From contig JALLAP010000049.1 of assembly GCA_036939355.1 (NCBI GenBank), positions 1 through 32,627 on the forward strand: a stretch of DNA of 32,627 nucleotides. Reading direction: 5' to 3'. The position numbers were made by a program, and so were the translations under genes. The stretch comes from Thalassiosira profunda (Eukaryota > Bacillariophyta > Thalassiosirophyceae > Thalassiosirales > Thalassiosiraceae). Each line of letters starts with the position of its first letter. Within the stretch, counting starts at the first letter, position 1. Under the pieces are notes generated by a model. It worked only from the letters and a program-made list of their open reading frames with translations, was not told the origin of the DNA and did no database searches. This document shows, in pieces, positions 1 to 8,801 of this stretch.

Positions 1-441
1 CGTTGACGCGGTAGCAAAATTGGTCGCCGTTGCCCCCCTCGTCCCGTCCTTCGACTCGGTACGTGATCGGATCCAAGTCGTCTCCATCGGTCGTGATGGT
101 GTTCGCATAGAGGCGAAACCCCTCGACGATCGACAGCCTGCCGGGGTTGGAGACACTATGATCTCGGCCCGCTTGACGCCCGGATCCTTCTCGCAGGTGA
201 AGTCGGAGATGAGGCCGTCGAATATCTTCGTGGGATCGCTGTTGGTGGTGCACCCTGATATCTCGACAGTATCGCTCGGCTGCAACACCTTCGACGTCTG
301 ACAGGCCGCAGCCGAGGCCGTGTCACCTCCCTTGTTCTGGCCGGGGGCGTTGGGATTGCCGAGGCGACGGATCTCGACGGCGGCGGCCGTGGGGATGGCG
401 AGGGCGAGGGCGAGGAGGGCGGCGATGCGGCGGAAGTGCAT
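1..441 (-). CDS. Secreted diatom-type protein, 5' part, with apparent frameshift
   Basis: The ATG at 441 opens a typical secretory leader: MHFRR followed by an Ala/Leu-rich core and a likely cleavage site after about residue 20. The mature part has Cys residues and the pattern 'KIFDGLISDFTCEKDPG', which I associate with a large diatom (and partly bacterial) family with a galactose-binding-like fold. The next family block, 'LSIVEGFRLYANTITTDGD' then 'ITYRVEGRDEGG', is present but in another reading frame from about position 150 towards the window edge. Both frames are open to base 1, so a one-base loss near the CCAACCCC run (about 145-155) explains it better than an intron. The 3' end lies outside the window. 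Function is unknown; an extracellular or cell-wall role is inference. A sequencing error and a true frameshift cannot be told apart here. Confidence 0.65.
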   Translation of the reverse strand, partial: MHFRRIAALLALALAIPTAAAVEIRRLGNPNAPGQNKGGDTASAAACQTSKVLQPSDTVEISGCTTNSDPTKIFDGLISDFTCEKDPGVKRAEIIVSPTPAGCRSSRGFASMRTPSRPMETTWIRSRTESKDGTRGATATNFATAST

Positions 442-741
442 GATGATTGAGCCTCGACCAGATAGAGAGTATCGATTTGCAACTTTGCAAGAGTGATTTG
501 TGTGACTGCTTCTCAGTGCTTCACATTCACATCGATCTGGAAAGGGACGCGAGGGCCTCTCTCGCAGTGCTGAGAAGGGGACATGGGCCGGTCTGTTTGG
601 TTGGAACGGGGGCGGCAGCAAGGGGGCGAGGCTAGAGGGGGCCGGCTGAGAGGGACAGTGCTGAGAACGAGGGGCCGATCGGTTTGCTGGCTAAGTACAA
701 TAGCTGGGAGCAGAGAGCGGCCCTGTATGTATGTAAATTGA
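442..741. other. Intergenic stretch, upstream of the secreted-protein gene
   Basis: No gene is supported here. The segment is purine-rich on the plus strand around 570-690, and 'AGTGCTGAGAA' occurs twice about 85 bases apart. It should contain the promoter of the minus-strand secreted-protein gene, but no TATA box or other site could be assigned. The transposon terminal repeat begins at 742. Confidence 0.4.
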
Positions 742-800
742 TACTTTTGCAAATGTACGTACGTAAATAATCGGGCTCAACTTCTTTTTGCGCCCGATCA
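742..800 (+). repeat. Left terminal inverted repeat of the transposon
   Basis: Blocks TACTTTTGCAAA (742-753), CGGGCTCAAC (772-781), CTTTTTGC (784-791) and CGATCA (795-800) recur in the same order on the opposite strand at 5938-6005. The stretch between the first two blocks differs in length (18 versus 29 bases) but shares CGTAC and CGTAA. AATTGA just outside (736-741) also has an inverted match at 6009-6014, so the true end may lie a few bases further out. Confidence 0.8.
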
Positions 801-1048
801 GCCCTCCACTCGCTTGATGACACAAAGATGGCACGAGCCGTCCCCTCTATCCCCCGGCGTCTCCATCGCGTGCTACGTCCTCGGCGAGCGATATTCATCC
901 CCCAATACGTCCCTTAGTCCCCCACGATCGGGGGCAACATTTAAGTTGGGTGGCGGCGCGCGCCCCGCCGCCCTGACCTCCACGCGGCCCATCAACATCA
1001 CCTCGCACGATCGCCACCACATCCAGCAAATCTCAGCGACGTGGCGCA

Positions 1049-3464
1049 ATGCCCGGCCCTCATATTCGGTTAGGTGACATCGCGACGCGCGTCGAGCTGG
1101 CGGCGGCGCTCGAGATCGACGTGAAGGCGCTGGATCTCGTGACGTTGCTGCCGGAGACGACATGCAAGACCGACGGATGCAACCTCCCCGCCGTCAGAGG
1201 CAACTATGGTGGATGCGTTCTATGCAAGCAGAAATGGTTTCCTCGCGAATTCGACGCGGAGGGAAATAGAGCGAAGTACCGCCGTGGCCATGGCCTACAC
1301 GGTCCGCAGTTTATGCGTCTGTACGGAGGCAAATCGAAACCCCCAACTGCCTGCTGCTGTGACACCCCGTTGTGCGAAGAGATTGGATATAGCCACGACG
1401 GAATGATGCGGCTGCCCACAGAGCCCACGGAGTTGGAGGAAGCGCTCCGCGTGCTAAACATTCAATCGTCAGAGCGGCGGGAGGCAATCAAAGAGAATTC
1501 AGGCAACTTTCGTGTCGCCCCGTGGCACTATCGGGAAATGGCAATTCCGGAAGCAGCCAAAGTATCACGACGATGACAAGAAGGTCTTCTCCTTTCCGCC
1601 TCCCAACGCAAAAGTCCAGGATTTTGTTGATAAGGTGATCACAAAATCGGGCACTCCCCGGGGGAGCTACGACAATGCTCTGCCTCGCTGGTTTCGGGAG
1701 GTAGCGAGGTTGCAGGCGGGGGAGGAGGATGCCCCTCAGAGTTCGCCGTCAACACCTGATCGCACCAAGCCAGTACCACCAAAACAAACGGGCAATAAAG
1801 TGCCTCGAACTGTGACCCCGCGGGCTCCCCAGAAGCGTGGATCGCCGGAATCGATCGCGTTGGAGGAAATGGAAGAAACAGTCCGCAACTTGCAGGCGAA
1901 ATTGGACAGTGCATTGGAGCATATTGAGGGGCTCAAAGCCACGGTCGAGCGGCAAGGGAAAGAGCTGATTGAGGTCCGACTCGAGAAGGATTCGCTGCTG
2001 AAAGAGAACTCTGAGCTGAGAGCAACGATCGAAAAGTTGGAGCAGCAGAACGTCGTCCTCTCCTACGAGGATTTGAAGCGGGGCGGCGCACTCGCGAAAT
2101 ACGTGAAGGATTTTACGTTCTTTCCAGACTTTGCCTGCAACGATGCCTTCCTTGATCTGATCAACTACACCGAGGGATGTGCGCCCGGCGATGGCTTGTG
2201 CGAGAACTTGGCTCGTTACAGCAAGGTGTCGATGGAGAAGAGGAAGGAATGCAACCTTTCCTTACGGTCCAGCAGTATTGACAACGCCGCTTCAGAGGAG
2301 GATTCTGCGATGCCGGATGCGAGCGACGGGCAAGAAAGCGACGATATGAGCGTGTGCAGCGATGCTGGAACTGGATTGAGCGAAATTGCTGACGCTGCAA
2401 TGGACGACGCCAGCCCCCCAAAGCGCAAGGGTAGGCCCCGGAAACTCCATTGGAAGACGGAGTGGCTCGTCTATAATTTCTACGCCAAATGCAACATCTC
2501 GATGAAGAGGACCGCCGCACTGTTTGGAATCGGGGCGACGCTGGTCCACGACATTGTTTATGCGTGGGCGAATGTGCTGTGCAAAACGCTGAAGCAGTTC
2601 TTTCCCGTTCCAACAAGGAGTGAAATCCTCCGCGCCTATCCAATCAGCATGATCAGAAAGTTTGGGCACGCGCAGATCATGATGCTGTTGGATGCAACAG
2701 AGGGATTCGCCGAGATTGCGTCGATGAAAACTGTAAACGCCATTCTGTACTCGGCGTACAAACACAACTCGACAATTAAGTGGCTGGTTGGGTGCGACCC
2801 TATCGGGGCTACTTGGGATGGGTCGATCTCGGATGGATATCCCGGTGCCATCAGCGACCCAATTCAGACGGCGGTGACTGGAATTTTGGAGCAAATTCCA
2901 TTTGGATGCGCTGTCGAAGTGGACAAAGGCTTTCTGATCGAGAATGACTGCGCGCTGCTGGGGCTGATTTGTATCCGGCCAATGAAAATGCTGACTGGTC
3001 AGATGCAACAATCGAAAGAGGATGCCGCGTTGACGCAGAAGGTTGGCAAGACTAGGATTGTTATTGAGCAATGCAATGGGCAGATGAAGAGAGGAACTGG
3101 CTTCTTCGACAGCAAAATTCGCATCGACCAGATTGGACTCGCCGATCTCATCTTTCGCTCCAGCTTCCTCCTTCAGAACTTCAAGCTGCCATTCATTCAG
3201 GAGCGGCCCGACACAGGCGGAGCGGAAGAGGGGCGCCCGTGCAAAGCTGAGATCCGATGGTACGGCGCAACAGATGCTGGATTAGTCGATGCGCGCCCTC
3301 ATATTGAGTGGTGGGGAATGGAGCCGGAGATTGCTCGTTTCAACGAGCTGAAAAGTAAGAGGGAAAATGCCAACTTGTCGGACACGGAGATCGCTGAGCT
3401 CGTTCTGCAGGAAGACTGGCCGTCGAAATTGAGGAAGGAACACAGGGAAGAGCTCGGGTTGTGA
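1049..3464 (+). CDS. DDE_4-type transposase, frame-broken
   Basis: Two frames make one protein: ATG at 1049 to a stop at 1576, then a second frame from about 1512 to the stop at 3464. The second frame has no ATG near its beginning, so a one-base shift near 1530-1545 (GGGAAA run) is the likely break. Order of parts: N-terminal Cys clusters (CKTDGC...CVLC; CCCDTPLC...H, loosely THAP-like), a coiled coil, an acidic linker, a basic 'KRKGRPRK' patch, an HTH_Tnp_4-like helix-turn-helix (codons about 2430-2600), then the DDE domain. Catalytic residues are D (LLDATEGF, codon 2691), D (EVDKGF, 2922) and E (IVIEQCNGQMK, 3066). The catalytic domain looks complete. The family cuts and pastes DNA at terminal repeats. 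It could be read through by +1 frameshifting, but a mutation or assembly error is simpler. Confidence 0.8.
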
Positions 3465-3479
3465 TAATGAAAGTATCTA

Positions 3480-5693
3480 TTAGAATAAATTTTCGTCGTC
3501 CTCTTCACCCTCGCTGCCACGCTCGGCAGCCCGCAAGCAATGAAAAAAGTGCCTCGCCCTTTCCCAGCTTCTATAATGCGGATTGATCAGCTTGTTCTCC
3601 TTCTCCTCGTTGCCTCCGTGCACGTCGTAATATGCTGGGATTCCCTCTTGCGTGCTTTTCTTAGTGCCACGCTTCGCCTTCTCCTGAGCTTCTTCATTGC
3701 ATCTGGGCAAACGCTCTCGATTAGACATGCTTGCGGGCGAGAGTACTGAACAATTGCGGGCCGAGCGACTGCCAGGTATCCACGAGCAATAGCTAGACGT
3801 TGCTGGCTTTGGCGTGGGTCGCCCCTCTCCCCAATGCAAGTGTTGCATCCAAAGTGCGCCGGACTTGTGATTGCACATGTTCCCTCCCCCTTTGCAAGCA
3901 GCGCAATACGACCGCACCACGTGGCCCACAATTCCTAGTATGTGGCCGTGCTCGTCAAAAGTCGTCGGCAAGACCGATAGTTGCATCATCACAGCGTATT
4001 CTGCGAGCCGGGGCTTCTCCCCATCAGGAGTTTTCTTCCGAGTGTCTTCGTCGTGCCGCTGCGACGCCCTTTGTTTCGATATGATGTAGATTGATGTACG
4101 ATCAGCCGAGAACACCATTCCGTGGTACAGAATTTCGTCCATCTCAATTACTTTGTGCAATCCCGAGACAATATTCTTTTGGTCAGTGTTGTTTCCAACG
4201 TGCACAAAAGCCTTCCGAATGAAATCCTCGTCCATCTGTGGCGCCTCCAGTGCTATTTTGGCAAAGTCGTCGGTGAACGCCTCGCCTGCGTTGAGCGCCT
4301 GGAGATCCACGAAGAACTCGTGCAGCCCGCTGTCGAACTCTGGACAGTTCACCAATTGTTGTAGGATTTGGGGGATCGAGCGCCTCTCGCCGGTATCAAT
4401 CTTTGCAAAGACACCGTTGCTCCGTGCGGATCGATCAAAGTAGACGGTGTGAGCGGGATTCTGGCGCTCGACCAACAGATAAGCCTTCACGACACGCTCA
4501 AGCTCGGCCTTCTTCAGCGCGTTCCCGTTCCTTCCGGTGACATTGCCTCCGCGAGCAACGACCATCAGTTTCAGCTCAGTCACCGTGCATTGGCCAACGT
4601 TGGATTTGCCCTCCGGAAAAGATAGCCCATTGATCTTCCCCCGTTCAGCGACAGAGTTGTGCAGCAGATTGTGAGCTTTCACAGAATCGAGTTGCCTCTT
4701 TTGGTTGGGAGTAAATGGCCGCCCCGTTTTAGGATCCAGGTTCCCCTTCATGTGTTGCAGAGTATTGCGTGACGCCCTCTCGACCAGTTGCCCCGACAAA
4801 GAGCGGATATTGCCACTGTCGTCGTAGTAGGTGCCGCCCTCCGTAAACCATTTCGATACTCGGTCAAGCTCTTTGCGGATCTGCAGCGCTGAATAGGTGT
4901 GCCGACAAGCAGACAATGCGTACTTGCGAACGAGCTTTGCAAACTCGCGGGAGTTCTGTTTGGAAGCCGGGTTGGAATCATACTCGTGCAGGGCGCCGAG
5001 CATTGCTTCCCGGCCGGCGTGCCTTATCCCGCTCTCGTTCTCAGATATATCGCAACCCATCACTGCGGCCCACCAATGGATGATTTTGATGCCGTGTCTT
5101 TTGATGTACACATAGAGGGGGTATTCCGCCTCGATATCCGGCGTGATTGGGGTGTCCATGTCGATCCAACGATACAGCTCGGCAAAGTAGCTATCCATCA
5201 CTGCAACCTTCTTTCTGCCGTACGCAAATGTATCTGCATCGCGGCATGCTGCGGCCCTCGACTCGTTGTGACGGCCTACCTGCATATCCGCCTCAAACGG
5301 CGCCACGACGTAGGGAAGGCAGTAGTTCTTGCAAATCAAAGCGCACGCTGCAATGAGCTCCGAGCTGATGGCGATGGAGTCCTCTTTCTCCCTCCGACGC
5401 CGGTGCTCGTGCTGTTTCTCCGGCGGAGGGCGCCCGTCAAATATGCAAGTGAAGTCCCACTTGTGCACGAAGCGAAGTACAAGGACGCGGCGCTGGAATT
5501 CGCGCGCGGCTGGGACAAAATCCCCCGCGGCAAGGGCCTCTTTGTGCCGGAGTGCGCAGGTGTAGATGAGAGTCCCCAAATCAATATCAACCGGCTGCGT
5601 CCTATCTTTGAGGAAGGTCAAGTTCTCCAGGCCCCGCTTTTGTTCGGACATTTTGCCGCCCGGCAGCTCTTGAATCAGGCCTTTGATCCCCAT
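3480..5693 (-). CDS. Transposon-encoded FEN1/XPG-like nuclease with SWIM-like zinc motif
   Basis: The ATG at 5693 is chosen because it begins MGIKGL, the conserved FEN1-family start; the frame is open further upstream but has no other ATG. The 737-residue product has the XPG-N block (VDIDLGTLIY; IFDGRPPPEK) and the XPG-I block (PYVVAPFEADMQ; RDADTFAYG), then GCDISENESGI at the helix-hairpin position. All seven metal-binding acids of FEN1 have counterparts: D38, D86, E134, D136, D152, D154, D215. A SAP-like stretch lies near residues 368-405, and a SWIM-like C-x2-C-x6-C-x-H near 596-615. The rest is unrecognised. FEN1 enzymes cut 5' flaps; a role in processing transposition intermediates is inference. 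Its stop is 15 bp from the transposase stop, in the opposite direction. The gene is intact although the transposase is not. Confidence 0.85.
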   Translation of the reverse strand: MGIKGLIQELPGGKMSEQKRGLENLTFLKDRTQPVDIDLGTLIYTCALRHKEALAAGDFVPAAREFQRRVLVLRFVHKWDFTCIFDGRPPPEKQHEHRRRREKEDSIAISSELIAACALICKNYCLPYVVAPFEADMQVGRHNESRAAACRDADTFAYGRKKVAVMDSYFAELYRWIDMDTPITPDIEAEYPLYVYIKRHGIKIIHWWAAVMGCDISENESGIRHAGREAMLGALHEYDSNPASKQNSREFAKLVRKYALSACRHTYSALQIRKELDRVSKWFTEGGTYYDDSGNIRSLSGQLVERASRNTLQHMKGNLDPKTGRPFTPNQKRQLDSVKAHNLLHNSVAERGKINGLSFPEGKSNVGQCTVTELKLMVVARGGNVTGRNGNALKKAELERVVKAYLLVERQNPAHTVYFDRSARSNGVFAKIDTGERRSIPQILQQLVNCPEFDSGLHEFFVDLQALNAGEAFTDDFAKIALEAPQMDEDFIRKAFVHVGNNTDQKNIVSGLHKVIEMDEILYHGMVFSADRTSIYIISKQRASQRHDEDTRKKTPDGEKPRLAEYAVMMQLSVLPTTFDEHGHILGIVGHVVRSYCAACKGGGNMCNHKSGALWMQHLHWGEGRPTPKPATSSYCSWIPGSRSARNCSVLSPASMSNRERLPRCNEEAQEKAKRGTKKSTQEGIPAYYDVHGGNEEKENKLINPHYRSWERARHFFHCLRAAERGSEGEEDDENLF

Positions 5694-5937
5694 GATGTGC
5701 GCTTGTGGGGGAAGAACGGGCTGATCAATCGACGGCGCCGACAGTCCCGCCCGTCGACGTCGGCGGCCCTGTAGCGGCCTCTGCGCCCAACCCGGCGGTG
5801 GGAGGCGATAGAGGAGTCGCTGTGGGAGTATTTTCCCCGCTGCGTGCCTCTCTAGGGACGAGGAGGACGCGGCGTCCTCGTCGGCGGCCTCGAGATCTTT
5901 GTTCTTTGTTGGCTGATGGCTGACGGCGGGCGGGGGG

Positions 5938-6005
5938 TGATCGTGCAAAAAGGAGTTGAGCCCGTTTATCTAGCTTACGGGGTACGAGCCTATTTTGCAA
6001 AAGTA
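5938..6005 (-). repeat. Right terminal inverted repeat of the transposon
   Basis: Read on the minus strand from 6005 inwards it gives TACTTTTGCAAA, then CGGGCTCAAC (5964-5955), then CCTTTTTGC and CGATCA, matching the left arm. The arms differ by small insertions and substitutions, so this is not a fresh insertion, or the family tolerates unequal arms. It ends about 200 bases before the start codon of the ArsA/GET3 gene. Confidence 0.8.
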
Positions 6006-6212
6006 GTGTCAATTCTCCGCCTAGCCTAATTCACTCTGCGAAGTAAACTTATACGATGGAATCAGTACATTATACGTGGGGCTTCCTCTGCTGCAAGGGG
6101 GCTTCTCCTTCCCTCCCTCCCTTTACCTTCCCTCCCGTTCCCGCCAAAACCAAAGATCTCGAACGACGAACGCCGCCTCCCTCATTCACTTTGTCAGCCC
6201 AGCTCGACAACC
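6006..6212 (+). other. 5' flank of the ArsA/GET3 gene
   Basis: These 207 bases lie between the transposon end and the start codon at 6213. They include a pyrimidine-rich tract at about 6104-6145 (CTTCC/CTCC repeats). Promoter and 5' leader are expected here, and the transposon sits directly against it, so insertion may have displaced older upstream sequence (inference). No specific promoter element could be assigned. Confidence 0.3.
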
Positions 6213-8750
6213 ATGAGGGCGGCGATCCTCCTCGCGGCGGCCCCGATGGCCTCCTGGGCGTTCGTTCCGTCGCCCAGAACCCTGGCTGTGCCGCCGCGGT
6301 CGCACCAAAGCGATATCTTTAGCGTCAAAACGAGACCATCCATCAGCTCATGCACATCAACATCACGTGCACCTTCCATTGCAACACTCGTGCACGGCTC
6401 CCCATCCCGCCCTGCATCAACCATCCAACTGCATTCGCTGTCCCCGCTCATCGAGGAAATTTCCAGCAGTGCCTCCGGCGGCAGCGAGTCGGAAACGCCC
6501 GTCATCTTCGTCGGCGGAAAAGGAGGGGTGGGCAAAACATCCATCTCATCCGCCCTCGCGGTCGAGTTGGCCTCCAACCTCGACCGGGAGCTCAACGTAT
6601 TAATCGTCTCGACGGACCCGGCGCACTCGCTGGGGGACGCTTTAGATATGAACTTGCGCCCCAACAAATCTGCTGCATCTGGCGGGAGGCCCGAGCCCAT
6701 CACCCTCTCCGATCCTCTCACAAATTTGAGACTGCACGCGCTGGAGGTGGACCCCTCGGCGGCCCTCGACGAGTTCCAAAACAACCTCCGCCTGTTCGAC
6801 GTGAGCTCTCTTTCCTCGAGCATCGGGGTGAACATCTCCCCCCAGCTGCTCGAGGATCTGGGATTGGACGAGCTCAACTCCCTCATCCGCAATCCGCCCC
6901 CCGGATTGGACGAGCTGGTGGCACTAGCGAATGTCCTGGATCCCAAATATGCCCAGGAATATGACGTGATTGTGGTCGATACGGCGCCCACAGGACACAC
7001 GCTGCGGATGCTGCAATTGCCCCAATTCCTGGACGGGTTCCTGCAAACGCTGCTGAAGTTGCGGAGCAAATTGAAGGGATTGGTGAACACATTGCAAATG
7101 TTCCTGGGCGCCAACCAGCCAAATGCGGGGGATTCATCGGCGAAGAAATTGGACGTGGACGACGCCCTCGAGGCTCTGGAGAACTTTCAACGGCGGGCGG
7201 CCGGCTTGAGGCAGCGGCTTAAGGATCCAAAGTTGACCAAGTTCGTGGTGGTGTCGATTCCGACGATCTTGAGCGTGCGGGAGAGCCAGCGGTTAATGGG
7301 GGAATTGGGCGAGCAGGGCGTGTGCGTGTCGGACTTGGTCGTCAACCAGTGCGTTGGAGGTGCTAATGGCGCGGATGGAGACGGCAGTCCGGGAGACGAG
7401 GTATCGGAAGCGATGAAGCGGTATTACGATCGCCGTGCGTCAGGGCAGCGGCGGTGGATCGGGGAGCTGACCGAGGCGTGCGCCGATGTTTCGGGCAGCG
7501 CGGAGTACAGGAATAACGCCGCGGGAGCAGACGACTCTGGCATTAGGGTGACGGAGGTGCCATTTTACGACATGGAGTTGGTGGGCGTCCCGGCGCTGGG
7601 ATACCTGGGCACGCAGACGTTCGGAGATGACAGTTACGAGCGATTGGTCAGGTTCGATGCCCAAGACACCGATCCGGACGCGAACAATCCCAAGGTGGTG
7701 ATTTGCGGCGGCAAGGGCGGCGTTGGAAAGACAACCACAAGCAGCTCGCTGGCGATTGCCATGGCGTCGTCGGGGCATAATGTCGCGCTTGTCAGCACCG
7801 ATCCGGCTCACAGCCTGGGAGACGCGATCGACATGAACTTACGGGGAGGTTCGCTGATGGAGGTGCCTCTCTTTGGCGTCCCGCCCATGCCTTGCGGGTC
7901 GGTAGGCGAGGGCTCGTTGAAGGCGATGGAGATTGATCCTACTTCAGCGCTGAAGGAATTTCGAGATTCGATCGACGCGCTTATTGGCAAGAACAACAAC
8001 GACGACGGCGGCAGCTCGGAGCTGTCCTCGACGCTCAATTCGCTGGGAGAGATCATCGACACGCTTCCCGCGGGTACGGACGAGGTCGTGGCATTGGCCA
8101 AGGTCATCCAACTCATTCGTCGCGGAAAATTCGATCGTGTGGTGCTGGACACGGCGCCGACGGGGCACACTCTGCGCATGCTCACCACGCCCTCGTTCTT
8201 GGCGGACCTGATCGAGCGGGTGTTGATCGTGGCGCGAAAGGTGAACTCCAACGCCGCCGTAAAAATGCTGCTGTCGAGCGTAAACAACAAGTACGATCTG
8301 GACGATGCCGGGGAGTCGGCCAAGTCGGCGCTGCTCAAGTTTCAGGTGTCGATGTACGATTTGGAGGATCTGTTCGCCGACTCTGCCGCTACGGAATTCC
8401 TCATTGTGACCATTCCAACGGAGCTGGCGGTCCGAGAGAGCGTGAGATTGATGAACGACCTGACCTTTGGTGATCCGGACATGCCCATACGAGTTCGCAA
8501 CGTGGTGGTGAATCAGGTGTTGGAGGCGGGCGAGGGCGAGGATGGAGATGAGAGGCTGCGAGGCTTCGTGACGAGGTTGACCAACTCGCAGTCGTCGTCG
8601 ATCGAGGAGATCCACAGGGCGGTCGATGGCCTGAACAATCCTCCGCGGGTGACCAAAGTGACGATGCTCGATACCGAACCGCGAGGCGTCTATGGCCTCA
8701 AGGCGCTATCGGAGCAATTGCTAACGAAGCAGACGGAGACGACAATATAG
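6213..8750 (+). CDS. Plastid-targeted tandem ArsA/GET3-family ATPase
   Basis: The single-exon, 845-residue product has two ArsA/GET3 ATPase domains in tandem. Each has the deviant P-loop with signature lysine (GGKGGVGKT, about residues 100 and 498), switch I (STDPAHSLGDA) and switch II (DTAPTGHTLRML, about residues 255 and 645). The first residues form a hydrophobic leader followed by 'SWAFVP', which fits the diatom bipartite plastid signal with Phe after the cleavage site. I see no GET3-type CxxC zinc pair, as in plastid GET3b-like proteins. Eukaryotic GET3 is normally a one-domain homodimer that inserts tail-anchored proteins; the fused two-domain form resembles bacterial ArsA. A plastid membrane-protein targeting role is likely, arsenite handling less so (inference). 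The gene ends 51 bp from the stop of the next, opposing gene. Confidence 0.9.
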   Translation: MRAAILLAAAPMASWAFVPSPRTLAVPPRSHQSDIFSVKTRPSISSCTSTSRAPSIATLVHGSPSRPASTIQLHSLSPLIEEISSSASGGSESETPVIFVGGKGGVGKTSISSALAVELASNLDRELNVLIVSTDPAHSLGDALDMNLRPNKSAASGGRPEPITLSDPLTNLRLHALEVDPSAALDEFQNNLRLFDVSSLSSSIGVNISPQLLEDLGLDELNSLIRNPPPGLDELVALANVLDPKYAQEYDVIVVDTAPTGHTLRMLQLPQFLDGFLQTLLKLRSKLKGLVNTLQMFLGANQPNAGDSSAKKLDVDDALEALENFQRRAAGLRQRLKDPKLTKFVVVSIPTILSVRESQRLMGELGEQGVCVSDLVVNQCVGGANGADGDGSPGDEVSEAMKRYYDRRASGQRRWIGELTEACADVSGSAEYRNNAAGADDSGIRVTEVPFYDMELVGVPALGYLGTQTFGDDSYERLVRFDAQDTDPDANNPKVVICGGKGGVGKTTTSSSLAIAMASSGHNVALVSTDPAHSLGDAIDMNLRGGSLMEVPLFGVPPMPCGSVGEGSLKAMEIDPTSALKEFRDSIDALIGKNNNDDGGSSELSSTLNSLGEIIDTLPAGTDEVVALAKVIQLIRRGKFDRVVLDTAPTGHTLRMLTTPSFLADLIERVLIVARKVNSNAAVKMLLSSVNNKYDLDDAGESAKSALLKFQVSMYDLEDLFADSAATEFLIVTIPTELAVRESVRLMNDLTFGDPDMPIRVRNVVVNQVLEAGEGEDGDERLRGFVTRLTNSQSSSIEEIHRAVDGLNNPPRVTKVTMLDTEPRGVYGLKALSEQLLTKQTETTI

Positions 8751-8801
8751 TTTTCACCAAGTTGCGTTGTTGCATACATTTACACCTGTCTTCACTTTCG
8801 T

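Larger units (their letters stand above)
742..6005. mobile_element. DNA transposon: DDE_4 transposase plus FEN1-like nuclease, bounded by TIRs
   Basis: About 5.26 kb lies between imperfect terminal inverted repeats (742-800 and 5938-6005). Inside are only two genes, both intronless and tail to tail: a DDE_4/HTH_Tnp_4 transposase (+) and a FEN1/XPG-type nuclease with a SWIM-like zinc motif (-). The transposase type points to the ISL2EU or Harbinger-like part of the DDE_4 group. ISL2EU elements are known for a second gene with a YqaJ nuclease; here the second gene carries a flap-endonuclease-like nuclease instead. The outermost TA on both sides could be a 2-bp target duplication, which the sequence alone cannot prove. 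The transposase frame is broken, so this copy may not be autonomous. Confidence 0.8.

Noticed and set aside
2292..3071. 259-codon open frame on the minus strand
   Set aside because: Antisense to the catalytic domain of the transposase; no family pattern.
4899..5774. 291-codon open frame on the plus strand
   Set aside because: Antisense to the FEN1-like nuclease, which has conserved catalytic motifs; the translation has no recognisable content.
5694..5948. N-terminal extension of the nuclease up to 5948
   Set aside because: The open frame continues but has no ATG (5948 is TTG), and the FEN1 family begins MGIKGL at 5693. The extension is Pro/Arg-rich chance sequence next to the TIR.
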